A stretch of 64,000 nt of DNA from Falsigemmobacter intermedius (GCF_004054105.1 NZ_SBLC01000006.1:121384-185383); one strand, 5' to 3'; positions 1 through 9,905 are shown, counted from the first letter of the stretch. Numbers and translations: made by a program. Notes: a model not told the origin generated them from the letters alone.

Positions 1-175
1 CCCTGAGCCAGCGCGAGATCGAGCGTTCTCCGAAAGGGCCAAGGACCAGAAAGGTCAATACGGCCAGCAATGGCCCCAGCACCACCAGTCCGAGCTGGAA
101 GGTGGTGCGCACGGAGCGCGACCGCATAAGGCCGTAAACACGGTCCCAGAACCCTGGCAGTGCCGTCACCTGCAC
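1..175 (-). CDS. ntrY: NtrY nitrogen sensor kinase, N-terminus only
   Basis: Leftward reading frame that leaves the window at base 1; only the first 58 or so residues are present. They hold a short basic, cytoplasmic-looking stretch and then a strongly hydrophobic segment (LGLVVLGPLLAVLTFLVLG), as at the start of the membrane sensor NtrY. Position supports this: in Rhodobacter and relatives ntrYX follows nifR3-ntrB-ntrC in the same direction, as here. The start chosen is a GTG at 175, preceded by a GGAGAGG sequence; a second in-frame GTG lies at 169. The kinase domains are outside the window, so identity rests on synteny and the membrane segment. Confidence 0.6.
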   Translation of the reverse strand, partial: MQVTALPGFWDRVYGLMRSRSVRTTFQLGLVVLGPLLAVLTFLVLGPFGERSISRWLR

Positions 176-308
176 CTGTGCCCCTCTCCTCCCGGCCACA
201 GACAGCCGGGCGAGACCTGGCATATCCGGGGGGCGCTAATGCGCAAACCTCAACATCTTCGGGGCGACGCGCGGGGTAAGACCGCTTCGCAACGCCCCTG
301 TTGCTGTT

Positions 309-1691
309 TTACATCAACTTCCGCCGGCGTGTCACGCGGATATCAAGATCCGTGATCTTCTTGCGAAGGGTATTGCGGTTGATCCCCAGGAGATCCGCGC
401 AGCGCGCCTGGTTGCCACCGGTCGCATCCAGCGCGATTTCGAGCAGCGGCGCCTCAATTTCGCGCAGAATACGCTGATAAACGCCGGGAGGGGGCAGGGC
501 ACCGCCGTGCAGATCAAAATAGCGCTGCAGGTGCCGTGCAACTGAGGCAGAGAGCTTTTCGCCCTCCGGACCACCCCGGGCCGGCTCGGCGGCAGGCTGA
601 TTGCCCAGCACCAGCTCCACATCGGCGCGGCTGATATCGTCGCCCGAAGCGGTGACCGACAGACGCCGGATGGTGTTTTCCAGCTGGCGGACGTTTCCGG
701 GCCAGGAATAGGCGCGCATCAGCTCTTTGGCTTCCGGAGAAAGATTGCGCGGCGGCGCGCCATCACGGCTGGCGCGGCCAAGGAAATGCTCGGCCAGCAG
801 CAGGATGTCTTCGACCCGCTCCCGCAGCGGCGGGACCGGAATGGTGACACCACCGAGACGGTAGTAAAGCGCCTGGCGGAACTGGCCATCCTCAATGCGG
901 CGGGTCAGATCGACCTGGCTCGTGGCCATCAGGCGCGGCGCGCTTTCGCCAAAGCCGTCGATCATCCGCACGAGGCTGGCCTGAGTTTCCTCATCGTAAT
1001 CGGCCACCTCATCGAGCACCAGGGTGCCCGAACGCGCCCGGGTTTTCAGCGAGGCGATGCCCTCAGGCGTGGCCAGATCAGCGGCCTGGGCGACCACGAA
1101 AGGCTGCTCGCGGCGATCTGAGAAATCATGGATCGCTTTGGCGATCAGCGATTTGCCGGTGCCGCTTTCGCCGGTGATCAGAACCGGCAGATCGGTGTTC
1201 ATCACCCGCGCCACCAGACGGTAAAGGCTTTGCATCGCCGTGGTGCGGCCCACCAGCGGCAGATCGTCAACGACTTCGCGCGGCGGCTGGGTGATCGAGG
1301 TGACAACGGGGCGCGAAGCAGGCTTGCGCCGCGTCTCCAGCGCTTTGGCGGCGCGTTTCATCAGATCCGGCAGATCGAAGGGCTTGGGCAGATAATCCCA
1401 GGCATCGGCCTCGGTGGCCTGAATCGCCGTCATAATGGTGTTTTGCGCCGAGATCACGATCACCGGAAGCTCGGGGCGCAGTTGTGAGATGCGCGGCAGC
1501 TGCTCAATGCCGTTGCCGTCGGGCATGATGACATCGGTGATCACCAGATCGCCTTTGCCCTCCTCCACCCAGCGCTGCAGCGTCATCAGCGAGGATGTGG
1601 CATGCACCTTGCAGCCCGCGCGCGTCAGCGCCTGGGTCAGAACCGTGCGGATCGTGCGGTCGTCATCAGCGACCAGAACCGTGCCATCCAT
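309..1691 (-). CDS. ntrC: NtrC nitrogen response regulator lacking GAFTGA
   Basis: 460 residues. Receiver domain about 1-120 with the acidic pocket DDD (9-11), phospho-acceptor D53 in VITDVIMPD and the KPFD lysine. AAA+ domain about 145-375 with Walker A GESGTGKS and a Walker B-like [11 protein letters not shown]-terminal Fis-type helix-turn-helix ([20 protein letters not shown]). The segment between Walker A and B is short and lacks the GAFTGA loop that enhancer-binding proteins use to contact sigma-54. That is the known condition of Rhodobacter capsulatus NtrC, which activates sigma-70 RNA polymerase. The start overlaps the ntrB stop (ATGA), so the two are translationally coupled and NtrB is the partner kinase. 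Confidence 0.95.
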   Translation of the reverse strand: MDGTVLVADDDRTIRTVLTQALTRAGCKVHATSSLMTLQRWVEEGKGDLVITDVIMPDGNGIEQLPRISQLRPELPVIVISAQNTIMTAIQATEADAWDYLPKPFDLPDLMKRAAKALETRRKPASRPVVTSITQPPREVVDDLPLVGRTTAMQSLYRLVARVMNTDLPVLITGESGTGKSLIAKAIHDFSDRREQPFVVAQAADLATPEGIASLKTRARSGTLVLDEVADYDEETQASLVRMIDGFGESAPRLMATSQVDLTRRIEDGQFRQALYYRLGGVTIPVPPLRERVEDILLLAEHFLGRASRDGAPPRNLSPEAKELMRAYSWPGNVRQLENTIRRLSVTASGDDISRADVELVLGNQPAAEPARGGPEGEKLSASVARHLQRYFDLHGGALPPPGVYQRILREIEAPLLEIALDATGGNQARCADLLGINRNTLRKKITDLDIRVTRRRKLM

Positions 1692-2770
1692 CAGCTTTTC
1701 CTTTCAGCTTTGGGCACCATCGGCAGCGAGATGCGAAAGACGGTGCGGCCAGGCACCGAATCTACCGCAATCCAGCCGTCGTGGTCTGAGATAATTTTGG
1801 ACACCAGCGCGAGGCCCAGCCCCGTGCCATTGGTTCGCCCTGAAATGAAGGGCTCAAACACATTGGCCAGCATATCCGGCGCGATGCCGGGGCCGTCATC
1901 GATCACCTCGATGTTCAGCGGCAGCGCGCGAGATGTCCCGTCGGGACGGCGCAGCCGCAGGCCATGATCGTAAAAACTGCGCAGCCGGATCGTGCCGCCA
2001 CCAGGGCCGGCCGCTTCGGTTGCGTTTTTCAGAAGGTTCAGGAAAACCTGCAAAAGCTGATCGGGGTCGACCAGAGCCGCAGGAAGCGAAGGGTCAAAGT
2101 CCTCAACGAAGGTCATATGCGAGGCATAGCCCACCATGGCCGAGCGCCGTGCCCGGTCGAGCACATCATGGAGATTGACCGGGGTGAACTCCGGCGGACG
2201 GGTATTGCCGAACTGCTCCACCTGCTCGAGCAGTTTGACGATGCGGCGGGTCTCTTCGACAATCAGCTCGGTGAGTTCCTGATCCTCGGGCGAGAGGCCC
2301 ATCGACAAAAGCTGTGCCGCGCCCGAGATGCCTGCAAGCGGGTTTTTGATCTCATGGGCCAGCATCTCCGCCATGCCGATCGCGGATTTTGCCGCCGAGC
2401 GCGAACCGGTGCCGCGCCCGAGGCGATCGGCCAGCTCACGCGGCGAGATCATCACCAGAAGGGTCTCGGGCGCATCCTGGACCGGGGCCACATGCAGCGT
2501 GCACTGCACGGGCGGGCGGTCGCCCGAGGTGACATCGACGTCATTGATAAAAAGCGCCGATTGATTTTTGCGCACCCGCGCCAGCCCCTCATCGAGCGGC
2601 GCATCGATTGACAGGATGTCGAGCAGCGGCTGACCCTTCAGCGCGCGCAGCGACATATTCATGAACAGTTCCGCCGCCGGATTTACTTCGCGAATAGTAT
2701 TGTCAGGCTCGATCAGCAGAGCCGGAACCGGGAGCGAAGCCCAGATGATGCCGGGGGCGGGCAGGGTCAT
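1691..2770 (-). CDS. ntrB: NtrB nitrogen sensor histidine kinase
   Basis: 359 residues, cytoplasmic, no membrane segment. N-terminal PAS-like domain (about 8-110: [19 protein letters not shown]), H-box [20 protein letters not shown], an N-box around LLKNATEAA and G-boxes DDGPGI and [12 protein letters not shown]. In this family NtrB phosphorylates or dephosphorylates NtrC according to nitrogen status signalled by PII. It is the middle gene of dusB-ntrB-ntrC: the start overlaps the dusB stop and the end overlaps the ntrC start by one base, so the three form one coupled operon. Confidence 0.95.
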   Translation of the reverse strand: MTLPAPGIIWASLPVPALLIEPDNTIREVNPAAELFMNMSLRALKGQPLLDILSIDAPLDEGLARVRKNQSALFINDVDVTSGDRPPVQCTLHVAPVQDAPETLLVMISPRELADRLGRGTGSRSAAKSAIGMAEMLAHEIKNPLAGISGAAQLLSMGLSPEDQELTELIVEETRRIVKLLEQVEQFGNTRPPEFTPVNLHDVLDRARRSAMVGYASHMTFVEDFDPSLPAALVDPDQLLQVFLNLLKNATEAAGPGGGTIRLRSFYDHGLRLRRPDGTSRALPLNIEVIDDGPGIAPDMLANVFEPFISGRTNGTGLGLALVSKIISDHDGWIAVDSVPGRTVFRISLPMVPKAERKS

Positions 2771-3834
2771 GCAGCGTATCTTTCGGGGGCAGGGTGCGGC
2801 GCATCGCGCAGGGCCGACACCAGGGTGGAAATAACGGCAGAAGGCTCATTGAGCGTCAGAGCCTTTGCGCGCAGCACAGGATCTGCCCCGGCGGCGTCGA
2901 GATACCAGCCGAGATGCTTGCGCGCGACTTTCAGCGCCAGCTCAGTGCCATAAAAGCTCAGCATGGCCTCATAATGAGTCACCACCAGATCCGCGAGCGC
3001 CGCGCCGGTCGGGATCTGCGGGGCAGGTGCGCCAAAAAGCTCATGGGCAATCTCCGCCAGCACCCAGGGGCGTCCCTGAGCGCCGCGCCCGACCATGACG
3101 CCATCCGCGCGCGACAGGCGCAGCGCCTCGGCCGCCTTTGCCGGAGAGGTGATGTCACCATTGGCAATCACCGGCAGCGAGACGGCCTCTTTCACCCGCG
3201 CAATTGCCGCCCAATCGGCCTTACCTTTGTAAAACTGGCAGCGGGTGCGGCCATGGATCACCACCATCTGTACACCGGCGACTTCGGCACGACGGGCAAT
3301 CTCCGCCGCGTTATGGCTCTCGTCATCCCAGCCGAGCCGCATTTTCAGCGTCACCGGAACCGAGACGGCTTTGATCACCGCTTCAATCAGCGAAATGGCG
3401 TGGTCGGGTTCGCGCATCAGCGCCGAGCCGCAGGCTCCGTTGCCGCCCGCCGCCGTCACCCGCTTGGCGGGGCAGCCCATGTTGAAATCAATGATCTTCG
3501 CGCCCTGGCCTTCGCAGTATTTCGCAGCCTCTGCCAGCCAGTGTGCCTCACGCCCCGCCAGCTGCACCGAAGTGGCCGCTTCGCCAAAGCCAAGTTCCGC
3601 CTTGGCGCGGGCCAGGGGACGGCCCTGGACCACGTCCTGGCTCGCGATCATTTCCGAGACGACCAGACCCGCCCCAAAACCCGAAACCACCCGCCGGAAC
3701 GGCAAATCCGTGATCCCCGCAAGCGGTGCGAGGAAGACCGGCGGGTCGAGCGGAAGGTCTGCCAGAGAAAGGGTCAACTGCCTGATCCTTGTGCGAATGG
3801 GTTGTGGGTATGCAGGCACGACCGGGTCGTCCAT
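2767..3834 (-). CDS. dusB: tRNA-dihydrouridine synthase DusB (NifR3)
   Basis: 355 residues, FMN-dependent TIM-barrel enzyme that reduces uridines in the tRNA D-loop. Family signatures: [14 protein letters not shown] near the N-terminus, [11 protein letters not shown] with the catalytic cysteine, [29 protein letters not shown] and the FMN-phosphate loop [14 protein letters not shown]. As first gene of the nifR3-ntrB-ntrC operon it matches the Rhodobacter arrangement from which NifR3 takes its name. The start at 3834 gives a basic N-terminal extension before the conserved [17 protein letters not shown]; a start closer to that motif is possible. Confidence 0.93.
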   Translation of the reverse strand: MDDPVVPAYPQPIRTRIRQLTLSLADLPLDPPVFLAPLAGITDLPFRRVVSGFGAGLVVSEMIASQDVVQGRPLARAKAELGFGEAATSVQLAGREAHWLAEAAKYCEGQGAKIIDFNMGCPAKRVTAAGGNGACGSALMREPDHAISLIEAVIKAVSVPVTLKMRLGWDDESHNAAEIARRAEVAGVQMVVIHGRTRCQFYKGKADWAAIARVKEAVSLPVIANGDITSPAKAAEALRLSRADGVMVGRGAQGRPWVLAEIAHELFGAPAPQIPTGAALADLVVTHYEAMLSFYGTELALKVARKHLGWYLDAAGADPVLRAKALTLNEPSAVISTLVSALRDAPHPAPERYAA

Positions 3835-4019
3835 GCGGAGCGGGGGGATTTTTCATGCTTTACAGGCAAGTGCCTGCAGATTTGGCGCAAAAAGCGGGCA
3901 AATGCACGAAAAATGAGCGACGCGCGAAAATTCGGCTGCGCTCTGCCAGCCGCCTGAGGTGGACAGGGCGCGAGCGAGAGCATAGCACAGGCGCAAAGCC
4001 GCAGGACAGGAGCGCGAGG

Positions 4020-5153
4020 ATGCGTGAGGCCGCCATTATTGTCGCAGCCGGACGGGGCAGCCGCATGGGCGGCGGTGTGCCAAAGCAATGGCGCGCTCTG
4101 GCGGGACGTCCGGTCCTGGCCCATGCGGTCGACGCTCTGAGAGCAGCAGGTCTGACCAGGATCGTGCTGGTGCTGCACCCCGAAGATCTGAACCGCAGCG
4201 ATATTCCCGGCGGCTGCACCCTGGTGGCCACCACCGGACCTGACCGCGCCGATTCGGTTCAGGCCGGTCTGAAAGCGCTGGAGGCAGAGGCTCCCGAGCA
4301 TGTCTATATCCATGACGGTGCACGACCTTTCCCCGGTGCCGGGATGATCGCAAGGCTGCGGCAGGCTTTGCAAAGCCACGCCGGAGCGGCCCCGGCGCTT
4401 GCGGTGACCGACAGCCTCTGGCGCGGGGACGGCGGCCTGGTCAGCGGAACGCAGAGCCGCGAGGGCCTTTACCGCGCGCAGACCCCCCAGGCCTTTCACT
4501 ATCGCGCAATCTCTGCCGCCCATGCCGCCCATCCGGGCGGTGCGACCGATGATGTGCAGGTGGCCCGGGATGCAGGTCTTGCCATTGCGATCGTGGATGG
4601 GGATGAAGATAATCTGAAGCTGACCTGGCCCGAAGATTTCGACCGGGCAGGGCGCATTCTGAAAGGACGCGATATGGATATCCGCATGGGCAACGGCTTT
4701 GACGTGCATGCCTTCACCGAAGGGGATCACGTCTGGCTCTGCGGGGTGAAACTGCCGCATGACAAGGCGCTGCTGGGGCATTCGGACGCGGATGTGGGCA
4801 TGCATGCGCTGACCGATGCCATCTATGGTGCCCTGGCGGAGGGCGATATCGGCACCCATTTCCCGCCGTCAGATCCGCAGTGGAAGGGGGCTGAAAGCCA
4901 TATCTTCCTGCGCCACGCCATGGAGCGGGTGGCAGCACGCGGCTATAAGCTGGCGAACTGCGATGTGACTTTGATGTGTGAGCGCCCGAAGATCGGCCCG
5001 CATCAGCTGGCCATGCGCCAGGCGCTGGCGGAGATCATGGGTGTGGATGTGGCGCAGATCAGCGTCAAAGCCACCACCACCGAAAAGCTGGGCTTTACGG
5101 GCCGCGAAGAGGGCATCGCCTCTCAGGCGACGGCCCTTCTGGTGCGGGCATGA
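4020..5153 (+). CDS. ispDF: Bifunctional IspD-IspF, MEP isoprenoid pathway
   Basis: 377 residues joining two enzymes of the methylerythritol phosphate pathway. IspD (about 1-215) has the nucleotide-binding [17 protein letters not shown] and HDGARPF and would make CDP-methylerythritol. IspF (about 219-377) starts at [11 protein letters not shown] with zinc-site residues D and H, followed by [16 protein letters not shown] and [16 protein letters not shown], and would cyclise CDP-ME phosphate. The fusion is common in alphaproteobacteria. The ATG at 4020 is chosen because the conserved [17 protein letters not shown] starts there; the longer reading frame upstream is not family-like. The stop overlaps the pgpA start by 4 bases. 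Confidence 0.95.
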   Translation: MREAAIIVAAGRGSRMGGGVPKQWRALAGRPVLAHAVDALRAAGLTRIVLVLHPEDLNRSDIPGGCTLVATTGPDRADSVQAGLKALEAEAPEHVYIHDGARPFPGAGMIARLRQALQSHAGAAPALAVTDSLWRGDGGLVSGTQSREGLYRAQTPQAFHYRAISAAHAAHPGGATDDVQVARDAGLAIAIVDGDEDNLKLTWPEDFDRAGRILKGRDMDIRMGNGFDVHAFTEGDHVWLCGVKLPHDKALLGHSDADVGMHALTDAIYGALAEGDIGTHFPPSDPQWKGAESHIFLRHAMERVAARGYKLANCDVTLMCERPKIGPHQLAMRQALAEIMGVDVAQISVKATTTEKLGFTGREEGIASQATALLVRA

Positions 5154-5653
5154 TCCGCTTTATCACCACCTTCGGCTATACCGGGCTGATCCGCCCGGCA
5201 CCTGGCACCTGGGGCTCGCTTGCAGCCCTGGTGCTTGGGGTGCTGATCGTTGAGGGGCTGCACCCGCTGCTGCTGCCGCTGGGCGTGGGACTTGTGACTT
5301 TGCTGGGCTTCTGGGCCGTGCCACGGGCCGTGGCGGGCCAGGCCGACAAAGATCCTTCTGAGATCGTGATCGATGAGGTTGCGGGCCAGTGGCTGGCGAT
5401 GTGCTTTACGGCCCTGCCGCTCTGGCGTCATGGGGTGTCAATGCTGGAGGCCTGGCCGGCCTTTGTGGTGCCCTTCGTGCTCTTCCGGCTTTTTGACATC
5501 ACCAAGCCCTGGCTTGTGGGGCGGGCCGACCGGCGCGGTGATGCGGCGGGGGTCATGCTCGATGATCTCTGGGCGGGCTTGTTCGCCGGGATCGCATCGG
5601 TCATCCTTGCGGGCCTTTATCACGCTGTGCTGGAGCCGGTCCTTCATGGATGA
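5150..5653 (+). CDS. pgpA: Phosphatidylglycerophosphatase A
   Basis: 167 residues, integral membrane enzyme that removes phosphate from phosphatidylglycerophosphate to give phosphatidylglycerol. Conserved PgpA blocks are visible: [16 protein letters not shown] near the N-terminus and [16 protein letters not shown] in the middle, with several hydrophobic helices. It overlaps ispDF by 4 bases and pncC by 8, so the three are probably one transcript. The N-terminus is the usual one for the family. Confidence 0.93.
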   Translation: MIRFITTFGYTGLIRPAPGTWGSLAALVLGVLIVEGLHPLLLPLGVGLVTLLGFWAVPRAVAGQADKDPSEIVIDEVAGQWLAMCFTALPLWRHGVSMLEAWPAFVVPFVLFRLFDITKPWLVGRADRRGDAAGVMLDDLWAGLFAGIASVILAGLYHAVLEPVLHG

Positions 5654-6122
5654 CATCCGCCTTGCCGCTTTGATCGAAGCCGCCCGCGATCAGGGTGCGC
5701 ATCTGACCACCGCCGAAAGCTGCACCGGGGGCATGGTGTCCGCTGCCCTGACATCGGTTCCCGGTGCCTCTGATGTCTTTGAGCGGGGCTTTGTCACCTA
5801 TTCCAATGCGGCAAAGACCGAGCTTCTGGGCGTCAGTCCTGAGACCCTGACACGCTATGGCGCGGTCTCAGAGGAAGTCGCGCTGGAGATGGCGGCCGGG
5901 GCAAGGGCGCGTGCCGGGGCCAGGATCGCGGTCTCCGTGACCGGGATTGCCGGGCCGGGCGGATCAGAGTTCAAACCGGAAGGCCGGGTCTGCTTCGGCC
6001 TGGCCGATCAGCGCGGACTGCATACCGAGACGGTCGAGTTCGGCGCTTTGGGGCGGGACAGGGTGCGGGCTGCGGCCTGCAATCACGCCCTTGATCTGAT
6101 CACCCGCAGCCTCGGCCTCTGA
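5646..6122 (+). CDS. pncC: PncC/CinA-family nicotinamide-nucleotide amidohydrolase
   Basis: 158 residues, the stand-alone CinA C-terminal domain. The family deamidates nicotinamide mononucleotide to nicotinate mononucleotide for NAD recycling. Signatures: TAESCTGGMVSAALTSVPGAS with the catalytic Ser/Thr region, SNAAKTELLGV, YGAVSEEVALEMA and VSVTGIAGPGGSEFKPEG. Start at ATG 5646, overlapping the pgpA stop. The last 40 bases overlap the convergent Hint-protein gene. Confidence 0.9.
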   Translation: MDDIRLAALIEAARDQGAHLTTAESCTGGMVSAALTSVPGASDVFERGFVTYSNAAKTELLGVSPETLTRYGAVSEEVALEMAAGARARAGARIAVSVTGIAGPGGSEFKPEGRVCFGLADQRGLHTETVEFGALGRDRVRAAACNHALDLITRSLGL

Positions 6123-7168
6123 GCCGGGCGCAACCGGCTTTGCAGGGCGGGGATCAGCGCTTCGCCCGCCGTTTCGCCAAAATGCGGCTCCTGGACGAGG
6201 CCGGGAAGGTGGGATTCCACCTCCGCCCGCAGGGGCGCGGGCATGGCGGCAAGGGTCGCGTCATTGACCATCAGGCTTTCAACCGGGATCCCTTCGGCAT
6301 AGATGATCTCATGCCGGTCAAAAACCAGGCTGAAGTATTCCGCGTAACCCCCTTCGCGCACATAGACTTTTTCATCATCAACCAGATGGCGGGCCTGGAC
6401 CAGAAGCTCTGACTTCCGTTGTCCGGGCAGCCGGTCGCGCTGATAAAGAAACAGCCGCTGGTGCGGACCGACGACCAGTTCGCCCTCATTGCCAAGGGTG
6501 CCTGCAGGCACAACCACCGGCGCAAAACTGCCCCGCGCCCGCAGCGTGGTGGTGCCGATCCAGCGCAGCACCTGGGCGCCGTGATCCCGGGTCAAAAGCC
6601 GCTCGCCGGGGCGCAGCGTTTCAACCGGCACAGAGGTTCCGTCCGCCCGCATCACGCGGGTGCCGCGGTGGAATGAGAGGCACAACAGATCAGCCAGCCG
6701 CAGATCCTGCGGCGCGGGCTCAGCCGTCAGCAGCATATATTCCGTGCGCGGCACAAGGGGGGAGAGCGGCAGCACATAAAGCGCAGCCGGACCGCTCAGC
6801 CCGCCGCTGTGGCAGCGTATGAGCAGCAGATCCGCCTTCTGGCCGTCGGGCGCCATAAAGACCAACCGCCCCGAGAGCACCACCGGATCCCCCGGCGCGC
6901 CGATGGGAGAGCCTGCCGCGATCTTTTGCCCCCGCGCCGCCGTGCGGCTGACCCCGGGACGCGCGAGTGCAAGGGGCAGCAGCCTGGCGGACGAATCAAG
7001 CTCATAAATATCGCCCGCGCACAGCGTCTCTCGCTCCCCGAGGCCATCGCCGTGGTTGGCTCCGGCTGAGACAAAAAGATCATCTGCCGCAAAGACATGC
7101 ACAATATGCGCAGCATCGGTCAGAGAGGCGTTCAGATCGGCGTTCAACGTCACGTCAGTCTCCGTCAC
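6083..7168 (-). CDS. Hint-domain protein
   Basis: About 361 residues from the best start I can see, a GTG at 7168 (VTETDVTLNADLN); there is no ATG nearby, so the start is uncertain. The C-terminal half is a Hint (hedgehog/intein) domain: SFHRGTRVMRADGTSVPVET, then LRPGERLLTRDHG, QVLRWIGTTTL, VGPHQRLFLYQ, and a HEIIYAEGIPVESLM block. The residue at the usual self-processing cysteine position, directly before FxxGT, is serine; a cysteine lies two residues earlier. The N-terminal part is not recognised. Such proteins are frequent in Rhodobacteraceae and often surface-associated, but there is no clear signal peptide. It lies opposite the end of pncC. Confidence 0.75.
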   Translation of the reverse strand: MTETDVTLNADLNASLTDAAHIVHVFAADDLFVSAGANHGDGLGERETLCAGDIYELDSSARLLPLALARPGVSRTAARGQKIAAGSPIGAPGDPVVLSGRLVFMAPDGQKADLLLIRCHSGGLSGPAALYVLPLSPLVPRTEYMLLTAEPAPQDLRLADLLCLSFHRGTRVMRADGTSVPVETLRPGERLLTRDHGAQVLRWIGTTTLRARGSFAPVVVPAGTLGNEGELVVGPHQRLFLYQRDRLPGQRKSELLVQARHLVDDEKVYVREGGYAEYFSLVFDRHEIIYAEGIPVESLMVNDATLAAMPAPLRAEVESHLPGLVQEPHFGETAGEALIPALQSRLRPAQRPRLRVIRSRA

Positions 7169-7294
7169 GGCGCGGTGAGGGTAAATTATCTCCGCAGGAT
7201 AGTGGAGAATGCGTTCACTCTGGCGGCGGAAATGCGGCACAGTGGTGACAAACGCATGAGACGGGCCGTGCGTTGCAGTCTGAAGGGAGCAAAT

Positions 7295-8074
7295 ATGGAT
7301 TTGGGCATCAGGGGGAAGCGGGCACTGGTCTGCGCGGGTTCGAAGGGTCTGGGGCGCGGCTGCGCCGAAGCCCTTGCGGAAGCGGGCGTGGACATCGTTC
7401 TGAACGCACGCGGCGCTGAGGCGCTTGAGGTGACCGCAGCCGATCTGCGCGCGCGGTTTGGCGTTGAGGTGACCGCCGTTGCCGCCGATATCACAACCGA
7501 AGAGGGCCGCGCAGCGGTTCTGGCGGCGGCCGGGCAGATCGATATTCTTGTGACCAATGCGGGCGGTCCGCCCCCCGGTATGTGGAGCGACTGGTCGCGG
7601 GAGGATTTCATCCGCGCACTTGACGCCAATATGCTGACGCCGATTGCACTCATGCAGGCGCTCCTGCCGGGGATGATGGAGCGTGGCTGGGGGCGGGTGG
7701 TGAATATTACCTCGCAATCGGTGAAATCGCCGATCGCAACCCTGGGTCTGTCGAATGCTGCACGCACCGGGCTGACCGGATTTGTAGCCGGAACTGCGCG
7801 TCAGGTTGCCCCGAAAGGCGTGGTCATCAACAACCTTCTGCCGGGCATCCATGCCACCGACCGGGCCGTTCACCTGGACGGCGCGGCCTCAAAGGCCGAG
7901 GGGCTGTCGGTCGAAGAGATCCGTGAACGCCGCACTGCCGGGATCCCGGCACGCCGCTATGGCACTGCGGCAGAGTTCGGCGCAACCTGCGCTTTCCTCT
8001 GCTCGCAACACGTGGGCTTCATGATTGGCCAGAACATCCTGCTCGATGGCGGTGCTCTGAGTTACACTCTGTAA
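7295..8074 (+). CDS. SDR-like oxidoreductase without the YxxxK motif
   Basis: 259 residues, short-chain dehydrogenase/reductase fold resembling 3-oxoacyl-ACP reductases. Cofactor loop GSKGLGRG (about 15-22), NAGGPPPG after strand 4, VNITSQSVKSP with the usual catalytic-serine region. Where the family has YxxxK this protein reads SNAAR: tyrosine is replaced by serine and lysine by arginine. A known SDR subgroup lacks these residues, so the protein is probably intact but its activity is unclear. C-terminus GQNILLDGGAL is standard. Start ATG 7295 with AAGGGAG 6 bases upstream. Confidence 0.88.
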   Translation: MDLGIRGKRALVCAGSKGLGRGCAEALAEAGVDIVLNARGAEALEVTAADLRARFGVEVTAVAADITTEEGRAAVLAAAGQIDILVTNAGGPPPGMWSDWSREDFIRALDANMLTPIALMQALLPGMMERGWGRVVNITSQSVKSPIATLGLSNAARTGLTGFVAGTARQVAPKGVVINNLLPGIHATDRAVHLDGAASKAEGLSVEEIRERRTAGIPARRYGTAAEFGATCAFLCSQHVGFMIGQNILLDGGALSYTL

Positions 8075-8117
8075 TCAGCCTGTTACCGGGTGATCTTAAA
8101 GTGACTGGAGGGGGCTG

Positions 8118-8513
8118 TCAGGCCTCCTCCGGCTCAAAGCGCAAGGCAACGCCGTTGATGCAATAGCGCAGACCGGTGGGCGGCGGGCCGTCGGGGAAAA
8201 CATGCCCAAGGTGCGAGTCACACCGCGCGCAATGCACCTCCGTGCGGCGCATATTAAAGCGCTCATCCAGGGTGTGGCCGATCATCTCTTCTTCGATCGG
8301 CGCAGAGAAGGCAGGCCAGCCGCAATGGGCTTCAAACTTCTGCAGATGATCAAAGAGCGGCGCATCGCAGCCCACGCAGCGATAGGTTCCCGGCACATCC
8401 GGGAAGTTGTCGTGGGTGAAGGGGCGCTCGGTGCCATGCTCGCGGGTGACGTGATAGGCGAGATCGGAAAGCATTTCGCGCCATTCGGCTTCGCTTCGTT
8501 CCACTTTGTCCAT
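8118..8513 (-). CDS. msrB: Peptide-methionine (R)-S-oxide reductase
   Basis: 131 residues. Repairs oxidised methionine (R-sulfoxide) in proteins. Zinc-binding CxxC pairs are visible (YRCVGCDAPLFD and VHCARCDSHLGHVF) and the catalytic cysteine sits in GLRYCINGVALRFEP; SPIEEE-type and HCGWPAF blocks are also present. The start at 8513 gives MDKVERSEAEWREMLSD, as in relatives. Single gene, convergent with the SDR-like gene and divergent from the acyltransferase. Confidence 0.95.
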   Translation of the reverse strand: MDKVERSEAEWREMLSDLAYHVTREHGTERPFTHDNFPDVPGTYRCVGCDAPLFDHLQKFEAHCGWPAFSAPIEEEMIGHTLDERFNMRRTEVHCARCDSHLGHVFPDGPPPTGLRYCINGVALRFEPEEA

Positions 8514-8610
8514 GTCCGGCCTCTCTTGTTCCTGACGGGGTCTGGCCCCTAAGATGGCCCCGCGCCGCCTTCGGGAAAAGGGGGGCTGATTGTTTTTCGG
8601 GGAAAGATCA

Positions 8611-9300
8611 ATGGCATCACCGCGGGCTCTTCTGCGCTATGCCGAAAGTGGCGAGGATCTGGCGGCGGTTTCCGCGCTGCGTGAGAGGGCTTTTGGCAGA
8701 TCTGCGGGGGCGGACCCCTGGGATGCGCAGGCACGCCATCTGATGCTCTGGCGCGGGGAGCGGCTGATCGGGACGCTGCGCCTCTCGCTCTGGCGGGGGG
8801 CGGCGGGTCAGGCAGGCTATTCCGCGCAATTTTATGACCTGACGCGGTTTTTTAACCATTTCCCGGCCAGCCTCGAAGTGGGGCGGCTGTGCCTTTGCCC
8901 TGAGAGCCGCGATCTCTTCGCACTGCCGCAGCTCCTGGGTGGTGTGACCCTCGCCGCACAGGAGAGTGGCGCTGCGGTTCTCTTCGGCTGCGCCTCCTTT
9001 GAGGGCTGTGATCCCGCGCCGCACCTTCCGGCCCTGGCGCATCTGGCGCAAAGCGCGCTTGCCCCGGCAGAGTGGCGGCCGGGGCAGACGCTGGCGGGGG
9101 CCGTCTCTCTGCCGGACGTCGCCCCGAAAGGGCAGGTCGTTCTTCCGGCGCTGCTGCGCGGCTATCTCGCGCTCGGGGCGCGGGTCAGTGATCATGCGGT
9201 GCCGGATCCGGTCCTGAACACATTGCACGTCTTCACCGCGCTTGAGCCTGCGCGGATCGCGCCGGGGCGGTTGAAAGTTCTGCAATCTCTGGCGGAATGA
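8611..9300 (+). CDS. OlsB-like N-acyltransferase (GNAT fold)
   Basis: 229 residues. The pattern YAESGEDLAAVSALRERAFG, YDLTRF, LEVGRLCLCPESRD and LFGCASFEGCDP is that of the acyltransferase family containing OlsB, which transfers a 3-hydroxyacyl group from acyl carrier protein to ornithine in the first step of ornithine-lipid synthesis. It is shorter than typical OlsB (about 270-300 residues), so substrate is an inference. Start ATG 8611 (GGGGAAAG upstream); an upstream in-frame ATG at 8590 has no ribosome site. No olsA beside it. Confidence 0.75.
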   Translation: MASPRALLRYAESGEDLAAVSALRERAFGRSAGADPWDAQARHLMLWRGERLIGTLRLSLWRGAAGQAGYSAQFYDLTRFFNHFPASLEVGRLCLCPESRDLFALPQLLGGVTLAAQESGAAVLFGCASFEGCDPAPHLPALAHLAQSALAPAEWRPGQTLAGAVSLPDVAPKGQVVLPALLRGYLALGARVSDHAVPDPVLNTLHVFTALEPARIAPGRLKVLQSLAE

Positions 9301-9382
9301 GACGGATACGCAACAGGTGGAAACAATATCCAGGGGATGGTATGGCGGGTTGTAGCAGTTCTGCCCGCCCGCGCTAAGCTGG

Positions 9383-9405
9383 GTGTCAGTGCTGTGATCT
9401 GACAC
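9383..9405. promoter_or_regulatory. Inverted repeat upstream of nrdR
   Basis: GTGTCAG at 9383-9389 and CTGACAC at 9399-9405 form a perfect 7-bp inverted repeat with a 9-base spacer, 20 bases before the nrdR start. It may be an operator or a leader hairpin; there is no T tract, so it is not a terminator. I do not recognise it as an NrdR box. Confidence 0.35.
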
Positions 9406-9425
9406 AAAGAGAGCAAGGACCCCTC

Positions 9426-9893
9426 ATGCGTTGCCCGTTCTGCGGCCATATCGATACGCAGGTGAAAGACTCGCGTCCTGCAGAAGACCACGTCTCGATC
9501 CGCCGTCGCCGCTTTTGTCCGGCCTGTGGCGGGCGTTTCACCACTTATGAGCGGGTGCAGCTGCGCGATCTGGTGGTGGTGAAAACTTCCGGCCGCCGCG
9601 AAGACTTTGACCGCTCCAAGCTGGAGCGCTCTATCCGCATTGCGATGCAGAAGCGTCCGATCGAGCCCGAGCGGATCGATCAGCTGATTTCCGGCATCGT
9701 GCGGCGGCTCGAAAGCCTTGGCGATACCGATATTGCCTCGCATATCATCGGTGAGATCGTCATGGAGACGCTGGCGCGGATCGACACCGTGGCTTATGTG
9801 CGGTTCGCCAGCGTTTACAAGAACTTCCAGGCAGCAGATGACTTTGATCGCTTCGTGGCAGAACTGCGGCCAAAGCCCCGCGACGACGAGTGA
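9426..9893 (+). CDS. nrdR: NrdR ribonucleotide reductase repressor
   Basis: 155 residues. N-terminal zinc ribbon with two CxxC pairs (MRCPFCGH and [14 protein letters not shown]), then an ATP-cone domain ([21 protein letters not shown] to about 140). The family represses nrd genes in response to dATP/ATP binding and binds paired NrdR boxes. Length and start are typical. It lies 12 bases before ribD, a pairing found in many bacteria. Confidence 0.96.
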   Translation: MRCPFCGHIDTQVKDSRPAEDHVSIRRRRFCPACGGRFTTYERVQLRDLVVVKTSGRREDFDRSKLERSIRIAMQKRPIEPERIDQLISGIVRRLESLGDTDIASHIIGEIVMETLARIDTVAYVRFASVYKNFQAADDFDRFVAELRPKPRDDE

Positions 9894-9905
9894 GCGGGCA
9901 GAACC

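Noticed and set aside
2794..3957. 387-codon open frame on the plus strand
   Set aside because: Antisense to dusB, with no family-like composition; a GC-rich shadow frame.
3774..4859. 361-codon open frame on the minus strand
   Set aside because: Antisense to ispDF, which is clearly coding.
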